A stretch of 64,000 nt of DNA from Synechococcus sp. CB0101 (GCF_000179235.2 NZ_CP039373.1:1023860-1087859); one strand, 5' to 3'. Numbered from the stretch's first letter, positions 17,066 through 27,081 are shown. Notes: generated by a model from the sequence alone, not told the origin. Numbers and translations are program-made.

Positions 17066-18883
17066 TCAGGGCCGCTCCGCCACCGCAGCAGCATCGAGCC
17101 GGCGCGGATCAGCCACGCCCGCACTCCCCACAACCGCTGCGCCACCGGTACCGGGGCCGTAGCGCACCTCCACCGAATTGGCCGAGCCCATGGCCGGCAC
17201 CAGCTTCACGGTGTGGCCTTTCTGCTCAAGCAACCGCAGGGTGTCAGGGCTGAAGCCCTGCTCGATGCTGATCTGATCTGGCCAGAGCTGGCTGTGCAGC
17301 CGCGGCGAAGCCACCGCCGAGGCCAGATTGAGCCCGTGCACCAGGCGGTTGAGCAACACCTGCAACACCGTGGTGATGATGCGGCTGCCGCCGGGGCTGC
17401 CGGTGGCCAGCAGCGGTGAGCCATCCGGGCGGAACAGCAGGGTGGGGGTCATCGAACTGAGGGGGCGGCGGCCGGGGGCGATGGCGTTCTGGCTGCCCTG
17501 GCGCAGGCCGTAGGCATTCGGAGCGCCGGGCTTGGCGGTGAAATCATCCATCTCGTTGTTGAGCAGAAATCCCGCTCCCGGCACCGTGATGCCGTTGCCG
17601 TAGGCCGTGTTCAAGGTGGTGGTGGTCGCCACCAGGCCGCCATCGCGATCCACCACCGACAGGTGTGTGGTGTTGGTGCCCTCCCCCAGGGGGCTGGGTT
17701 CTGCCTCCAGCTCCGCGGCCGGACGATGGCGATCGGCGCGGATGCGTCGCCGTTGCTGGGCGGCATAGCGATCACTGAGGAGACGATCCAGCGGCATCGC
17801 CACCTGATCAGGATCACCCAGCAACCGATTGCGGTCGCGGTAAGCGAGGTTCATCGCCTCCACCATCGGGTGAATCGTGGCAGCGCTGTTGAGGCCCGTG
17901 GCGGCCAGATTGAGCGGCTCCAGCACCTTGAGCAGCTGCAGCAGCGTGGCGCCACCACCGCTGGGGGGCGGCATGGTGAGCACCCGATGGCCCTGGAAAG
18001 TGGCCTGCAAGGGCGTGGCCCAGGGGGCTTGATAGGCCGCCAGATCCGCACGGTTGATCAAGCCGCCACCGCTCTGCATCAAGGCGGTGAGCTGCTGCGC
18101 CAACCGACCTCGATAGAAACAGCTGGCACCTTGCTGGGCGATGCAGCGCAGGCTGGCCGCCAGCTCAGGCTGCCGCAGCCGCTCACCGGGCTGATAGGGC
18201 TGGCCGCTTGGCTTGAAAAACTGTCGAGCACTGGCGGGCTGCTCCTTCAGGAGTGGTGCGGCGGCCGCTAATGAAGCGCTCAATTCAGCCCCCACCGGGA
18301 AACCCTGTTCAGCCAGATCAATGGCGGGCTGCATCACCGCCGCCAGCGGCAAACAGCCGTAGCGCGCCTGCACCCGGGTGAGCCCTGCCACCGTGCCAGG
18401 CACCCCTGTGCTGAGCAGGCTGCGCAAGGCCCGCTGCCGGTTCACGCTGCCGTCGGGGTTGAGAAAGAGATCCGGGCCCGCCGCCTGGGGCGCTGTTTCA
18501 CGGAAATTCAGGGCCACAGCCTCGCCGCGACCCACGGCCAGCGCTTGGGGCGGGGAGGCCTCCCGAGCCACCGCGCTGCAGGTGCTGATCGGCCCGCGGC
18601 GCGGCAGCCAGAGCACCAGAAAACCACCACCACCGAGATTGCCCGCCTGGGGCAGCGTGACCGCCAACGCAAACGACGTGGCCACGGCCGCATCCACCGC
18701 ATTGCCCCCCCGGCGCAGGATCTGCGCACCCACCGCCGCCGCCTGGGCCTCCTGGGCGGCCACCATCCCGCCACTGGATTCCACCGGGTGGAACCGCTGG
18801 GCCCGCTCCTGCAGCAGGTTGGCGTGGGCGGGAGTGCAGGCGATGGCTGCAGCGATGCCGAGGAGAAGGCGGGGGTGCAGCAC
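17066..18883 (-). CDS. ggt: Gamma-glutamyltransferase (periplasmic GGT)
   Basis: Gamma-glutamyl hydrolase/transferase of about 605 aa, made as a proenzyme that self-cleaves into two subunits. The signal peptide LHPRLLLGIAAAIACTPAHA leads from GTG 18883, which keeps the dispersed repeat at 18904 outside the gene; an ATG at 18925 within the repeat is the alternative. The self-cleavage Thr is in EGTNTTHLSVVDRDGG, the first residue of the small subunit; SSMTPTLLF and GSPGGSRIITTVLQVL are the oxyanion/substrate segments. It degrades glutathione outside the cytoplasm, and the next gene upstream, 5-oxoprolinase, handles the pyroglutamate that can follow. Confidence 0.94.
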   Translation of the reverse strand: MLHPRLLLGIAAAIACTPAHANLLQERAQRFHPVESSGGMVAAQEAQAAAVGAQILRRGGNAVDAAVATSFALAVTLPQAGNLGGGGFLVLWLPRRGPISTCSAVAREASPPQALAVGRGEAVALNFRETAPQAAGPDLFLNPDGSVNRQRALRSLLSTGVPGTVAGLTRVQARYGCLPLAAVMQPAIDLAEQGFPVGAELSASLAAAAPLLKEQPASARQFFKPSGQPYQPGERLRQPELAASLRCIAQQGASCFYRGRLAQQLTALMQSGGGLINRADLAAYQAPWATPLQATFQGHRVLTMPPPSGGGATLLQLLKVLEPLNLAATGLNSAATIHPMVEAMNLAYRDRNRLLGDPDQVAMPLDRLLSDRYAAQQRRRIRADRHRPAAELEAEPSPLGEGTNTTHLSVVDRDGGLVATTTTLNTAYGNGITVPGAGFLLNNEMDDFTAKPGAPNAYGLRQGSQNAIAPGRRPLSSMTPTLLFRPDGSPLLATGSPGGSRIITTVLQVLLNRLVHGLNLASAVASPRLHSQLWPDQISIEQGFSPDTLRLLEQKGHTVKLVPAMGSANSVEVRYGPGTGGAAVVGSAGVADPRRLDAAAVAERP

Positions 18884-18903
18884 TGGGGCTAGGGGAAGAA
18901 GCA

Positions 18904-18934
18904 CGTTCCAAGTGTGGATATCCATGGAGATCCG
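18904..18934 (-). repeat. Dispersed 31-bp quasi-palindromic repeat, copy 2
   Basis: On the minus strand this element reads CGGATCTCCATGGATATCC followed by ACACTTGGAACG. It matches copy 1 at 27 of 31 positions. It lies between the 5-oxoprolinase stop and the preferred ggt start. The ATG inside it is in frame with ggt, so automatic gene calling may start ggt within the repeat. Confidence 0.7.
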
Positions 18935-18949
18935 CCGGCGGAGAGCCAA

Positions 18950-21900
18950 CTACACGCGTCCATACCCACCACCCCCAGGCGTTTCCACCCTCACCCGATC
19001 ACCAACCCCCAGCTCCACCGCCACGCTGCCGGGCAACAGCTCGCAGGCACCATCGGCGCGGCGCAGGCTGTTTTGACCGCAGCGACCCGCCTCGCCTCCC
19101 GCCAATCCAAACGGAGCCACCACACGGCTACCGGTCAGCAGCGACAACCTGATCGGCTCGAGGGCCTGAATCTCCCGCACCACCCCATCTCCCCCGCGCC
19201 AGCGGCCGGCGCCGCCACTGCCACGCCGGATCGCAAAACGCTCCAGCCGCACCGGCAGGCGCTGCTCAAGGATCTCCGGATCGGTGAGGCGGGAATTGGT
19301 CATGTGCGACTGCACCGCCGCAGCCCCCGGGAACCCGTCGCCCGCGCCGGTTCCGCCGCAGATCGTTTCGTAGTACTGACAGCGCTCGTTGCCGAAGCTG
19401 AGGTTGTTCATCGTGCCCTGGGCCGCCGCCATCACCCCCAATGCGGCGAATAGGGCGTTGGCCACCGCCTGAGAGGTTTCCACATTGCCGGCCACCACCG
19501 CCGCGGGCGGCAGCGGATGCAGCATTGAGCCCTGCGGCACCAGCAACTCCAGCGGCTCGAAGCAACCGGCATTCAGGGGGATCGCTTCCTGCACCAGGCA
19601 GCGGAACACGTAGAGCACCACCGCTTTGGTGATCGCCAGGGGCGCATTGAGATTGCTGGGCTGCTGGGGAGAGGTGCCGCTGAAATCGATCTGGGCGCAG
19701 CGGCGGCTCCGGTCCACCCGCACCGCCACCACAATCTCGGCACCGCAGTCCATCTGAACCCGCGCCTCGCCATCGCTGAGGCGATCGATCACCCGCCGCA
19801 CGGCCTCGGCGGCATGGGCCTGCACCTGCTCCATGGCGCCGCCCACGGCGGCCAGGCCTTGCGCCGCCATCAGGGCCTGCAGCCGCTCCACCCCCAGGTG
19901 GTTGGCCGCAACCTGAGCCTGCAGATCGGCAATCAACTGGTCGGGATTGCGCACCGGAAAGGCTCCCGCACGGAGGCGTTCCTTCCAGGTCGCCTCCAGC
20001 AACAGGCCATGCCGCACCAAGGGCACGTTGTCGAACAGCAGACCCTCCTGCTCAATCGTGGTGCTGTGGGGCGGCATCGATCCCGGTGTAATGCCGCCCA
20101 CATCGGCGTGATGGCCCCGACTGGCCACAAACGCCGCCAGCTGCTCGCCGGCAAACACCGGGCTGATCACCGTGAGGTCGGGCAGGTGGGTGCCGCCGTT
20201 GAACGGGTTGTTTGACACCACCGCATCGCCGGGGGCCAAGGGCTTCAGGGCACCGCGCTCCACATCCCGCAGCAAGGCCACCACGCTCTCCCCCATCGAA
20301 CCGAGATGCACGGGGATGTGGGGCGCATTCGCCACCAGGCGCCCCTTGGCATCAAACAGCGCGCAGGAGAAATCGAGCCGCTCGCGGATGTTCACCGAAG
20401 CGCTGGTCTGCTGGAGCCGTGTGCCCATCTGCTCGGCGATCGCCATGAAGCGATGGCTGAACAACTCCAGCTGAATCGGATCCAGCGTCGATGCACGCAA
20501 CTGATCGATGAGCTGCGTGGCCGCCTCCACTCCGCTCTGCTCCAGCAGCAGCTCCCCCGCCGGCAGCACCTGAGCGCACCACCCCGGCAGCAGCAGGATC
20601 GTGCCCGTGTCCTCGGCAATCAGCGCCGGCCCCTGGATCTTCTGCTCCCTGCGGAGACGCTCACGCCGCCACAAGGCTGCACGTTGCCAAGCGCCGTGGA
20701 CGTACAGCGGCACCTGCGCAACAGGCGCTTCATCCAGCGATGCGTCGGCCTGCACTCCCAGCTGTAAGGGGGCGCCCGGCCAGGTGAGCTCCAGCGACAA
20801 ACGCTCCAGCTCGGGCCAACCAGCAACCCCATCCGGTCTGGAGGGGAGGTAGCCATAACGGCCCCGGTAGGCCTGTTCAAAGGCCTCCACCAGCTCGGCG
20901 ACACTGGCAGCCTCGGCCCAGACCACGGGCAATGACTGATCGGCACCGGGCCAGCGCAGGTGCAGCCAGCGCTCGAGCCGCCGTTCAGCGCCCCTCACGC
21001 TCTCCTGCTGAAGCAGCTGCTCGGCCCGACGCTCCAGATCCTGCAGCAGGGCATCGCTGAGCCGCTCGCCCACGCTCTGCTCCAGCACCTGCCCTTGATC
21101 CGCCAGGCCGATGCCATAGGCCGACAGCACACCAGCAAGGGGATGCAACAGCACTTGGCGCATGCCCAGCAGTTCCGCCAGGGCACAGGCGTGCTGGCCG
21201 CCGGCCCCGCCGAAGCTGCACAGCACCGCCTCCCGCAGATCGTGGCCCTGCTGAATCGAGATGCGGCGGATCGCTTCGGCCATGCGCTCGAGGGCCACCG
21301 ACAACGCACCCTCAGCCGCCTGCTCGGGGCTGCAGCCCATCGCGGCTGCCAACGCCTCAAACTGCTCCGCCACCACAGCGTGATCCAAGGGTTGATCCGC
21401 GCCGGGGCCAAACACCGCCGGGAAATAGTGCGGCTGCAGCCGGCCCAGCAGCAGGTTGGCGTCGGTGATCGTGAGCGGGCCGCCGCGCCGGTAACAGGCA
21501 GGCCCTGGAGCAGCCCCGGCCGACTCGGGGCCCACCGCCAAGCGCAGGCCATCGAAGCGCAGGCACGAGCCGCCACCGGCCGCCACGGTGTGGATCTCCA
21601 GCATCGGGGCCTGAATCGGCACCCCGCCGAGCTCCACGTGCTGTTGGCGCGGCCAGCTGCCCTCCACGTAGCAGACATCGGTGGACGTGCCCCCCATATC
21701 GAACCCAACGATCCGCCCGAAGCCCGCGGCAGCAGCCGTGCGCGCCGCCCCGACCAAACCACCGGCCGGGCCCGACAGGATCGTGTCCTTGGCGTGGAGA
21801 ACCGCCGGGGCCGCCAGCATCCCGCTGGATTGCATCACCTGCAGGGGCACGTTCGGGCCCAGATCAGCGCGCACCTGTTGGAGATACCCCTGCAACACAG

Positions 21901-22558
21901 GCGCCACCGCCGCCTCCAGCACGGTGGTGTGCCCTCGGGGCACCAGCCTCGGCAGAGGGCTCACCTGGTGCGAGAGCGCGATCTGCTCAAACCCCAACCC
22001 CTCCAACCAGGCGCCCAGCGCCTGCTCATGGCTCGGGTTACTAACGCTGTGCAGCAGGGCAACGGCAACGCTGCGCACCCCGTCAGCCCAGGCTTGCTGC
22101 AACGCTTGGCGCAGCGTGCCATCCAGCTGCAATGGCTCCAGTTCTTCGCCGTTCGCAGCAAGACGGCCCTGCACCTCGATCACCCGCTCAAAAAGGGGAT
22201 CAGGCCGTTCAATCGCCAGGGCGAACAGATCGGGACGGTGCTGGTCGCCGATGCGCAGCAGATCGGCGAACCCTTGCGTCACCAGCAACAAAGTGGGTGC
22301 ACCCTTGCGCTCCAGAAAAGCGTTGGTGGCCACGGTGGTGCCCAGCCGCACCTCTTCCACGCAGCCGGCGGGGATGGGTGCCGACGAACCACCCAGGCCT
22401 AGCCAACGCCGAATCGTGCGGACAGCTGGATCTCCCGGAAGCTCGGGCTGCACCGAGAGCACCTTCTCCACCCGCAGCTGGCCCTGGGGGTCGCGGGCCA
22501 CCACATCGGTGAAGGTGCCGCCGCGATCAATCCAGAAACGCCAGCTGCCCAAAGCCAC
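18950..22558 (-). CDS. 5-oxoprolinase (ATP-hydrolysing), full-length HyuA-HyuB fusion
   Basis: Cytoplasmic enzyme of 1202 aa that uses ATP to open 5-oxoproline to glutamate. The N-terminal hydantoinase A part has the actin-like ATP fold: [29 protein letters not shown] and [15 protein letters not shown]. The C-terminal hydantoinase B part (from about residue 690) contains [33 protein letters not shown] and the terminal ETPGGGGYG. Length matches eukaryotic-type OPLAH, unlike the split PxpABC system. GTG start at 22558. With ggt downstream it forms a glutathione/pyroglutamate salvage pair, probably one transcription unit divergent from a LysR-like regulator 51 bases away. Confidence 0.93.
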   Translation of the reverse strand: MALGSWRFWIDRGGTFTDVVARDPQGQLRVEKVLSVQPELPGDPAVRTIRRWLGLGGSSAPIPAGCVEEVRLGTTVATNAFLERKGAPTLLLVTQGFADLLRIGDQHRPDLFALAIERPDPLFERVIEVQGRLAANGEELEPLQLDGTLRQALQQAWADGVRSVAVALLHSVSNPSHEQALGAWLEGLGFEQIALSHQVSPLPRLVPRGHTTVLEAAVAPVLQGYLQQVRADLGPNVPLQVMQSSGMLAAPAVLHAKDTILSGPAGGLVGAARTAAAAGFGRIVGFDMGGTSTDVCYVEGSWPRQQHVELGGVPIQAPMLEIHTVAAGGGSCLRFDGLRLAVGPESAGAAPGPACYRRGGPLTITDANLLLGRLQPHYFPAVFGPGADQPLDHAVVAEQFEALAAAMGCSPEQAAEGALSVALERMAEAIRRISIQQGHDLREAVLCSFGGAGGQHACALAELLGMRQVLLHPLAGVLSAYGIGLADQGQVLEQSVGERLSDALLQDLERRAEQLLQQESVRGAERRLERWLHLRWPGADQSLPVVWAEAASVAELVEAFEQAYRGRYGYLPSRPDGVAGWPELERLSLELTWPGAPLQLGVQADASLDEAPVAQVPLYVHGAWQRAALWRRERLRREQKIQGPALIAEDTGTILLLPGWCAQVLPAGELLLEQSGVEAATQLIDQLRASTLDPIQLELFSHRFMAIAEQMGTRLQQTSASVNIRERLDFSCALFDAKGRLVANAPHIPVHLGSMGESVVALLRDVERGALKPLAPGDAVVSNNPFNGGTHLPDLTVISPVFAGEQLAAFVASRGHHADVGGITPGSMPPHSTTIEQEGLLFDNVPLVRHGLLLEATWKERLRAGAFPVRNPDQLIADLQAQVAANHLGVERLQALMAAQGLAAVGGAMEQVQAHAAEAVRRVIDRLSDGEARVQMDCGAEIVVAVRVDRSRRCAQIDFSGTSPQQPSNLNAPLAITKAVVLYVFRCLVQEAIPLNAGCFEPLELLVPQGSMLHPLPPAAVVAGNVETSQAVANALFAALGVMAAAQGTMNNLSFGNERCQYYETICGGTGAGDGFPGAAAVQSHMTNSRLTDPEILEQRLPVRLERFAIRRGSGGAGRWRGGDGVVREIQALEPIRLSLLTGSRVVAPFGLAGGEAGRCGQNSLRRADGACELLPGSVAVELGVGDRVRVETPGGGGYGRV

Positions 22559-22609
22559 CTGCAGCTGCCGGCAAGGGCCGAAACTCTACGAAGACCTCCC
22601 ATCCGCCCC

Positions 22610-23536
22610 TTGGTTGAGCAAGACGTGCTGGCCGCCCTCGACGGGCTGCTGTGGCTGCGCACCGGGGATGCGGTGGCCGAGCGCCTGGGCATCAGTCAGT
22701 CCAGCGTGTCGCGCCTCGCCAACCGCTGTTTGCGCCTGTTTGACATCCAGGGCAAGAAGCTGGATGGGGAGTGGGATCTCATCGGTGATGAGCCCCTGCT
22801 GGCGGCGGAACGGCAGGTGCACCAGGCCGCCCGCTGGCGCGGGCATCGCCCCCTGCGGCTGGAGGCCACCTACTGGTCGGGCCCATTGATCTGCAACCCC
22901 GTGCCCGCTGGCTGGACCCTGGGGCTCTGCAACATCGTGGGGGTGCAGCGCAACTGGGCGCTGCTGCGGGAGCGGATCGTGGATGGATGGTTGTCGGGTC
23001 TGCCCGATCTACCGGCGCCCCACGATCCTGATCTCACCAGCCTCACCCTGTGCGAGATGCCGGTGCATTGCCTGGTGGGGCAAGGCCACCCACTGCTGGA
23101 TCGTTCCAGCCTGAGCTGGAACGATCTCACCGCCTTCCCGAGCCTGGCGCTGCCAGCCGGTGCCTACCCCAAGGTGGAGCAGGCCCTGCGAAAACTTGGA
23201 CTATGGAGCTCTCCGGTGCGCATGAAGCGCTACCAGCGGCAGCTGTGGGAAGGCAAAACCGAGCAAGAGCTCACCATTGGCTATGGCACCGCCTTGAGCC
23301 TTGAACTGTCGGGTGCATCGATGCAGCGACTGCCCCTGCAGCTGCCGATCCAATCCGGCGAGGCGCTTGTGGTGCGCCGCGACTATGCCGTCACCCCACA
23401 GTTTCAGCAGTTGGCCCGAACACTGCATGCTCGGCTGAGCCAGCTGGCCGCGCGTCTGCCGGAGATCACCATGCGACCGCTGCCGTTCAGCGGTAGTTCT
23501 GGAACTGCAGAGGCACTTCCACGTCCTGAGCCTTGA
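22610..23536 (+). CDS. LysR-like transcriptional regulator, atypical
   Basis: Protein of 308 aa with an N-terminal helix-turn-helix (GDAVAERLGISQSSVSRLANRC, residues about 19-40) and a body reminiscent of a LysR effector-binding domain (EMPVHCLVGQGHPLLD, VRRDYAVTPQFQQLARTL). Conservation with classical LysR proteins is modest. TTG start at 22610. It is divergent from the 5-oxoprolinase gene with only 51 bases between, the usual LysR arrangement, so control of the oxoprolinase-ggt unit is inferred. Its 3' end overlaps the tail of convergent yajQ by 50 bases. Confidence 0.72.
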   Translation: MVEQDVLAALDGLLWLRTGDAVAERLGISQSSVSRLANRCLRLFDIQGKKLDGEWDLIGDEPLLAAERQVHQAARWRGHRPLRLEATYWSGPLICNPVPAGWTLGLCNIVGVQRNWALLRERIVDGWLSGLPDLPAPHDPDLTSLTLCEMPVHCLVGQGHPLLDRSSLSWNDLTAFPSLALPAGAYPKVEQALRKLGLWSSPVRMKRYQRQLWEGKTEQELTIGYGTALSLELSGASMQRLPLQLPIQSGEALVVRRDYAVTPQFQQLARTLHARLSQLAARLPEITMRPLPFSGSSGTAEALPRPEP

Positions 23537-23978
23537 GCAGATTGATAGCGGCTTGGAGGTCGTCCTTGCTCTTGCCGGTCACCCGCAGCGCGTCGCCCTG
23601 AATCGCCACGGTCACCTTTTTGAGCTCATCGCGCACGGTTTTGCTGAGCTTCTTGGCCAGGTCTTGGGTCAGGCCCTTGCGTAGCTTCACCAGCTGCTTC
23701 ACCCGGTTACCGCCCACGGGTTCAGGGGTCTGGAAGTCGAAGATCTTGAGGGAGAGGTCGCGCTTGGTGGCCTTCTGACGCAGCACATCTTCCACGGCCT
23801 GGAGCGTCATGTCGCTGGCGGTGGTGATGGTGAAGCTGGTCTCCTCCAGGTCGATCTCGGTGTTCGAATCCTTGAGGTCATAGCGGGTCGACACATCGCG
23901 GCGCACCTGATCAAGGGTGTTCACCAACTCCTGACGGTCGAAGTCGGAAACCACGTCAAAGGAATAGGTGTCGGCCAT
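23487..23978 (-). CDS. yajQ: YajQ-family nucleotide-binding protein
   Basis: YajQ/DUF520 protein of 163 aa, the usual family length. Members bind RNA or nucleotides, and one homologue is a cyclic-di-GMP effector. The N-terminus MADTYSFDVVSDFDRQELVN and the central DSNTEIDLEETSFTITTASDM are diagnostic, as is the VTVAIQGDALRVTGKSKDDLQ segment. The frame opens at 24038, but the ATG at 23978 gives the conserved N-terminus. Its 3' end overlaps the LysR-like gene. Confidence 0.93.
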   Translation of the reverse strand: MADTYSFDVVSDFDRQELVNTLDQVRRDVSTRYDLKDSNTEIDLEETSFTITTASDMTLQAVEDVLRQKATKRDLSLKIFDFQTPEPVGGNRVKQLVKLRKGLTQDLAKKLSKTVRDELKKVTVAIQGDALRVTGKSKDDLQAAINLLKAQDVEVPLQFQNYR

Positions 23979-24065
23979 GGGCAGAGCAGCGGCAACAGCG
24001 GGAACTGAGCCCAGCCTAGAAAAGGAGGCTGATTCCAACCGCCGGCCCCGCGCCGTTCAGCCTCG

Positions 24066-24470
24066 ATGCAATCTGCGTTTGCCTGGTCGCTCTGCCTGGC
24101 CGCCGGCGTGGTGGTGGCCAGCCTGATCCCTCTCGGCGCAGCCCGCTCCCAAGCCGATTTCCAGATCAGCGACCTGGCCGCGCCAAGGGCGATGTTTGAT
24201 CGCTTGCCGGAGTGGGGCAAACGCGCCAACTGGGCTCACCTCAACAGCTTCGAAGCGTTTGTGCTCTTTGCGCCGGCCGCCCTGCTCTGCCTGATCGGCA
24301 ACGTCGACAGCACCGCTGCCATCGCCGCTGCCTGGATCTATCCCGGTTTACGCCTGGCCTATATCGCCGCCTACGTGGCGAACCTGCCGCCCGTGCGGTC
24401 GCTGTGCTGGGCTGGGGCGATGGTGTGCACGGGGATTCTGTATCTGGATGGCGCCACAAAACTCATGTAA
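24066..24470 (+). CDS. MAPEG-family membrane protein
   Basis: Protein of 134 aa with four hydrophobic helices, matching the MAPEG superfamily of membrane glutathione transferases and related proteins. The conserved loop ERANWAHLNSFEAF-type sequence appears here as KRANWAHLNSFEAFVLF (residues about 52-68); YPGLRLAYIAAYVANLPPVRSL is the conserved third-fourth helix region. Its substrate is unknown. A role in glutathione chemistry would fit the ggt/oxoprolinase locus nearby, but a link is speculative. Confidence 0.88.
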   Translation: MQSAFAWSLCLAAGVVVASLIPLGAARSQADFQISDLAAPRAMFDRLPEWGKRANWAHLNSFEAFVLFAPAALLCLIGNVDSTAAIAAAWIYPGLRLAYIAAYVANLPPVRSLCWAGAMVCTGILYLDGATKLM

Positions 24471-24568
24471 ACCCACCCCAACGGAATTCCAAATAAATCC
24501 GGTGAAACCGGCACAACATCAAGAGCCCCAATCAAGGTAGTAAGTGCGCTTACACACCCCTGCTCCCG

Positions 24569-25405
24569 ATGGGTCAAGCGAAGTACTACGCCGAATTCAC
24601 ACACGGCACCGGCACCGACAAAAACACCTACCGCGTCTACAAGGATAAGCTTGGCTACGAACAGGCCAAGACCTACGCCACGAGCCTCACTGGCGATGCC
24701 ACCAAGAGCTACCTAGTGAGCACCGCAACATCCGGCGAAAACGACGCGGTTTACAACAAAACCACTGAATACATCACTCCGGGCGCCTACCCAAACAACT
24801 ACGTCTGGATGGGCGGCAATTACGACGGCGCCAACTGGAAGTACTACTACAACGGTGCAACCGTTGACGATGGTGGCGCGAACTACAACAACTGGAACCA
24901 ACTGGGCTACGCGGAGTGGGCCGCAGCGGCCGACCCCGCCCAGAAGTACATGGCCATGGGCCTCCAGTACGACACAGTCACCGGCAAAGAGTGGTACCCC
25001 AAAACAGATACTCCCTCCTACTACGTAACCGAAACAGTCTTCGGCTACGACCCCAACTACCGCGACATCAACACCATCGGCTACGGCTCCAGCAAAGAAA
25101 TCATCACTGATTACACGCCGTCTAACTACGACGCCGGCCTGCGAATCAACGCCCGCGAGCTCACCAACTTCGACCACTACACTGACTGGAACTTCAAATC
25201 CTTCAACAACAAGAAAAAATTCAAGAAGGCATCCAAACAAGATTACGACTTCGTTTACTACAAAAAGACTGGCGACCTCTATTACAACGAGAATGGAGAT
25301 TCCAAGGGCTGGGGCCTGGGCGGCGACTTCGCCCAGCTGGAGAACCGCTACCGCCTCACAGAAAGCCAGATCTCGGTCTACGACTTCCTAGGCCATTCCG
25401 CCTGA
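24569..25405 (+). CDS. C-type-lectin-like domain protein with RTX-type C-terminal cassette, probable secreted adhesin
   Basis: Protein of 278 aa, unusually Tyr/Asn/Gly/Lys-rich for this genome. Residues about 28-150 look like a C-type-lectin fold: GYEQAKTYATSLTGDATKSY, then WMGGNYDGANWKYYYNG, YNNWNQ and a late W (KEWYP), without cysteines. The C-terminal DFVYYKKTGDLYYNENGDSKG resembles the tyrosine-rich cassette near the end of type I-secreted RTX proteins. No N-terminal signal peptide is visible, which fits type I rather than Sec export. It is monocistronic: terminator at 25431. Codon use and composition differ from the neighbours. Function unknown; carbohydrate or surface binding is inference. 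Confidence 0.68.
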   Translation: MGQAKYYAEFTHGTGTDKNTYRVYKDKLGYEQAKTYATSLTGDATKSYLVSTATSGENDAVYNKTTEYITPGAYPNNYVWMGGNYDGANWKYYYNGATVDDGGANYNNWNQLGYAEWAAAADPAQKYMAMGLQYDTVTGKEWYPKTDTPSYYVTETVFGYDPNYRDINTIGYGSSKEIITDYTPSNYDAGLRINARELTNFDHYTDWNFKSFNNKKKFKKASKQDYDFVYYKKTGDLYYNENGDSKGWGLGGDFAQLENRYRLTESQISVYDFLGHSA

Positions 25406-25430
25406 GCCGAGCCAACCAAGGCATTCCCTC

Positions 25431-25457
25431 ACCCCTCGCACCAGAGGGGTTTTTTTG
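25431..25457 (+). terminator. Rho-independent terminator after the lectin-like gene
   Basis: The inverted repeat ACCCCT...AGGGGT with a short loop is followed immediately by seven T residues, 26 bases after the stop codon at 25405. Confidence 0.85.
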
Positions 25458-25597
25458 TGTCTTGAAGAGCCTGTGAGCAGCATCACAGCCTGGCGGGATC
25501 CAGATCAACGCTGGCCAGAACGGGGCAGATGAAGCTGAAGCAGTCGGAGGTCAACCACGACCTCGCGAGCACTGCTCATCTCACTTCCTACAACACC

Positions 25598-27025
25598 ATG
25601 GCCATAGCAACCAAAACCTTCATCCTGCAAGGCAGCATCAACAACGGCATCACTGCAGAAGGGATGTCGATCTCGGCTATCAATAGCAAAGGGCGAACCC
25701 TCGACAGCGAAGTTCTGAACGGCAGCAACTCCTTCGAGCTCTCCTTCAAGACCAAAAAAGCACTTCAAAAAGCCAAAAAGGGCAGCATCAACCTTGTCTC
25801 CACAGACCTCAATGGTGATGCCGGCAACCTCATCTTTCAAGATGCCAGCGGCGATCTGAATCCCGACACCCAAACCAAAGCGTTCACCATCAAGGCCAAA
25901 CGCGGCTCCGCTTCCGTCAATCTCGATCTCGAAACCACAACGGTCGGCGAACTACCTCCTATCAACTTCAACGGCAGCCGCATCGCTCTCACCGCTGACC
26001 GCGACATCTACACCAGCACCCAGGGCGGACAGGACATCAATGGCTTCGTCGACGACGGGCAACGACTCACCGCTCAAGACGATGAAATCACCGCCGCGGC
26101 GGGTCGGCTGGGGCAAAACGATCGTATGAACGACGCCTCGAGCACGGACAACGACCGCCTGCTCCTCAGCACGAACAGTGCCAACAAGCTGGGAGATGCC
26201 ATTGGCGGTGTCCAAGAGATCACCGGGATCGAAACCATCAGCATTACCGCTGACCAGGACAACGGTCCCTCGTCTGTCTTTGACAAGGTCTCCGGACTGA
26301 AGAGCCTGGACATCTCGGGCAGCTTCACCTCAGTGGTCAGTCACACGATTCGTGGCGCCGTTGAGGCCGGTGCACGCAGCTTTGACTTTTCCGGCATCAC
26401 CGCCCAGAGCCGCGGCGTCGTGATGAATGACTTCGCCACCGGCAGCAACCAGGAAACCCTCCGCATCGAAGGTAGCCAGGCCATTGAAGGTGATCACTTC
26501 AAAGGCGGTCTGTTCAATGCGGTGATCAATGGCAATGGCGGTGCCGACGAATTGATCGGATCTGAGCTCGGTGCCTCCAGCACCCTGAACGGCGGCAGTG
26601 GCAGGGATTTCATCACCCTGAACAACAACAATGCCAGCGACACCGTCAAGCTGATCGGCATCACCAATGAGCTTGATCAAGACACCATCACTGGCTTTGC
26701 AGGTCAAGCCAACAACGCTGCCAACTACGACATCCTTCAACTCGACGCAGCCACCTACTCCAACTACGACGCAGGTGCGGCTGCGAATCTGCAGACCGTG
26801 AACGATGTGTTCGCCAACCGCGGCGCTCGCAACGTGATCCTCAAGGACACCGCTGCCAACCTTGATGGCTTCCAATTCCAGTCCGCACCGGCCATCGCCA
26901 TCGACACCACCAACAACGTGATCCGCTACAGCAGCATCGGCGACTTCCGCAACGGTCAGTACCAGGAGATCGCCTTCATCAACAACGCCGATCAACTCCT
27001 CGCCGGTAATTTCAACTTCGTGTGA
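25598..27025 (+). CDS. RTX-like calcium-binding, probable type I-secreted surface protein
   Basis: Protein of 475 aa (498 if the in-frame ATG at 25529 is used; MAIATKTFILQG at 25598 looks like the natural start). The N-terminal third has a Lys/Ser-rich beta-type segment, and Asp/Asn-rich stretches follow (DRDIYTSTQGGQDINGFVDD). RTX-like turns appear in NGNGGADELIGSELGAS and LNGGSGRDFITL, then DTITGFAGQANNAANYDIL, the DxITGF pattern common before the secretion tail. It ends in hydrophobic NFNFV, as many type I substrates do. No signal peptide or cysteine was seen. It is acidic, Asn-rich and lower in GC than its surroundings, and closed by its own terminator. Confidence 0.7.
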   Translation: MAIATKTFILQGSINNGITAEGMSISAINSKGRTLDSEVLNGSNSFELSFKTKKALQKAKKGSINLVSTDLNGDAGNLIFQDASGDLNPDTQTKAFTIKAKRGSASVNLDLETTTVGELPPINFNGSRIALTADRDIYTSTQGGQDINGFVDDGQRLTAQDDEITAAAGRLGQNDRMNDASSTDNDRLLLSTNSANKLGDAIGGVQEITGIETISITADQDNGPSSVFDKVSGLKSLDISGSFTSVVSHTIRGAVEAGARSFDFSGITAQSRGVVMNDFATGSNQETLRIEGSQAIEGDHFKGGLFNAVINGNGGADELIGSELGASSTLNGGSGRDFITLNNNNASDTVKLIGITNELDQDTITGFAGQANNAANYDILQLDAATYSNYDAGAAANLQTVNDVFANRGARNVILKDTAANLDGFQFQSAPAIAIDTTNNVIRYSSIGDFRNGQYQEIAFINNADQLLAGNFNFV

Positions 27026-27081
27026 TCAACATCAGCGACTCACACTCGCCGAGCATGATCCCTCAAATCCAAAGTCGCCCC

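Noticed and set aside
20960-22402. 480-codon open frame on the plus strand
   Set aside because: Antisense shadow of the 5-oxoprolinase gene; Gln/His/Arg-rich with no domain or start context, while the minus strand has full HyuA motifs.
22559-22609. LysR-type operator between the oxoprolinase and regulator genes
   Set aside because: Only 51 bases; no convincing T-N11-A palindrome was identified, so it is left as a test rather than a feature.
24713-25240. 175-codon minus-strand frame under the lectin-like gene
   Set aside because: Val-rich antisense of a low-complexity Tyr/Asn gene; the plus strand has the structured protein and a terminator.
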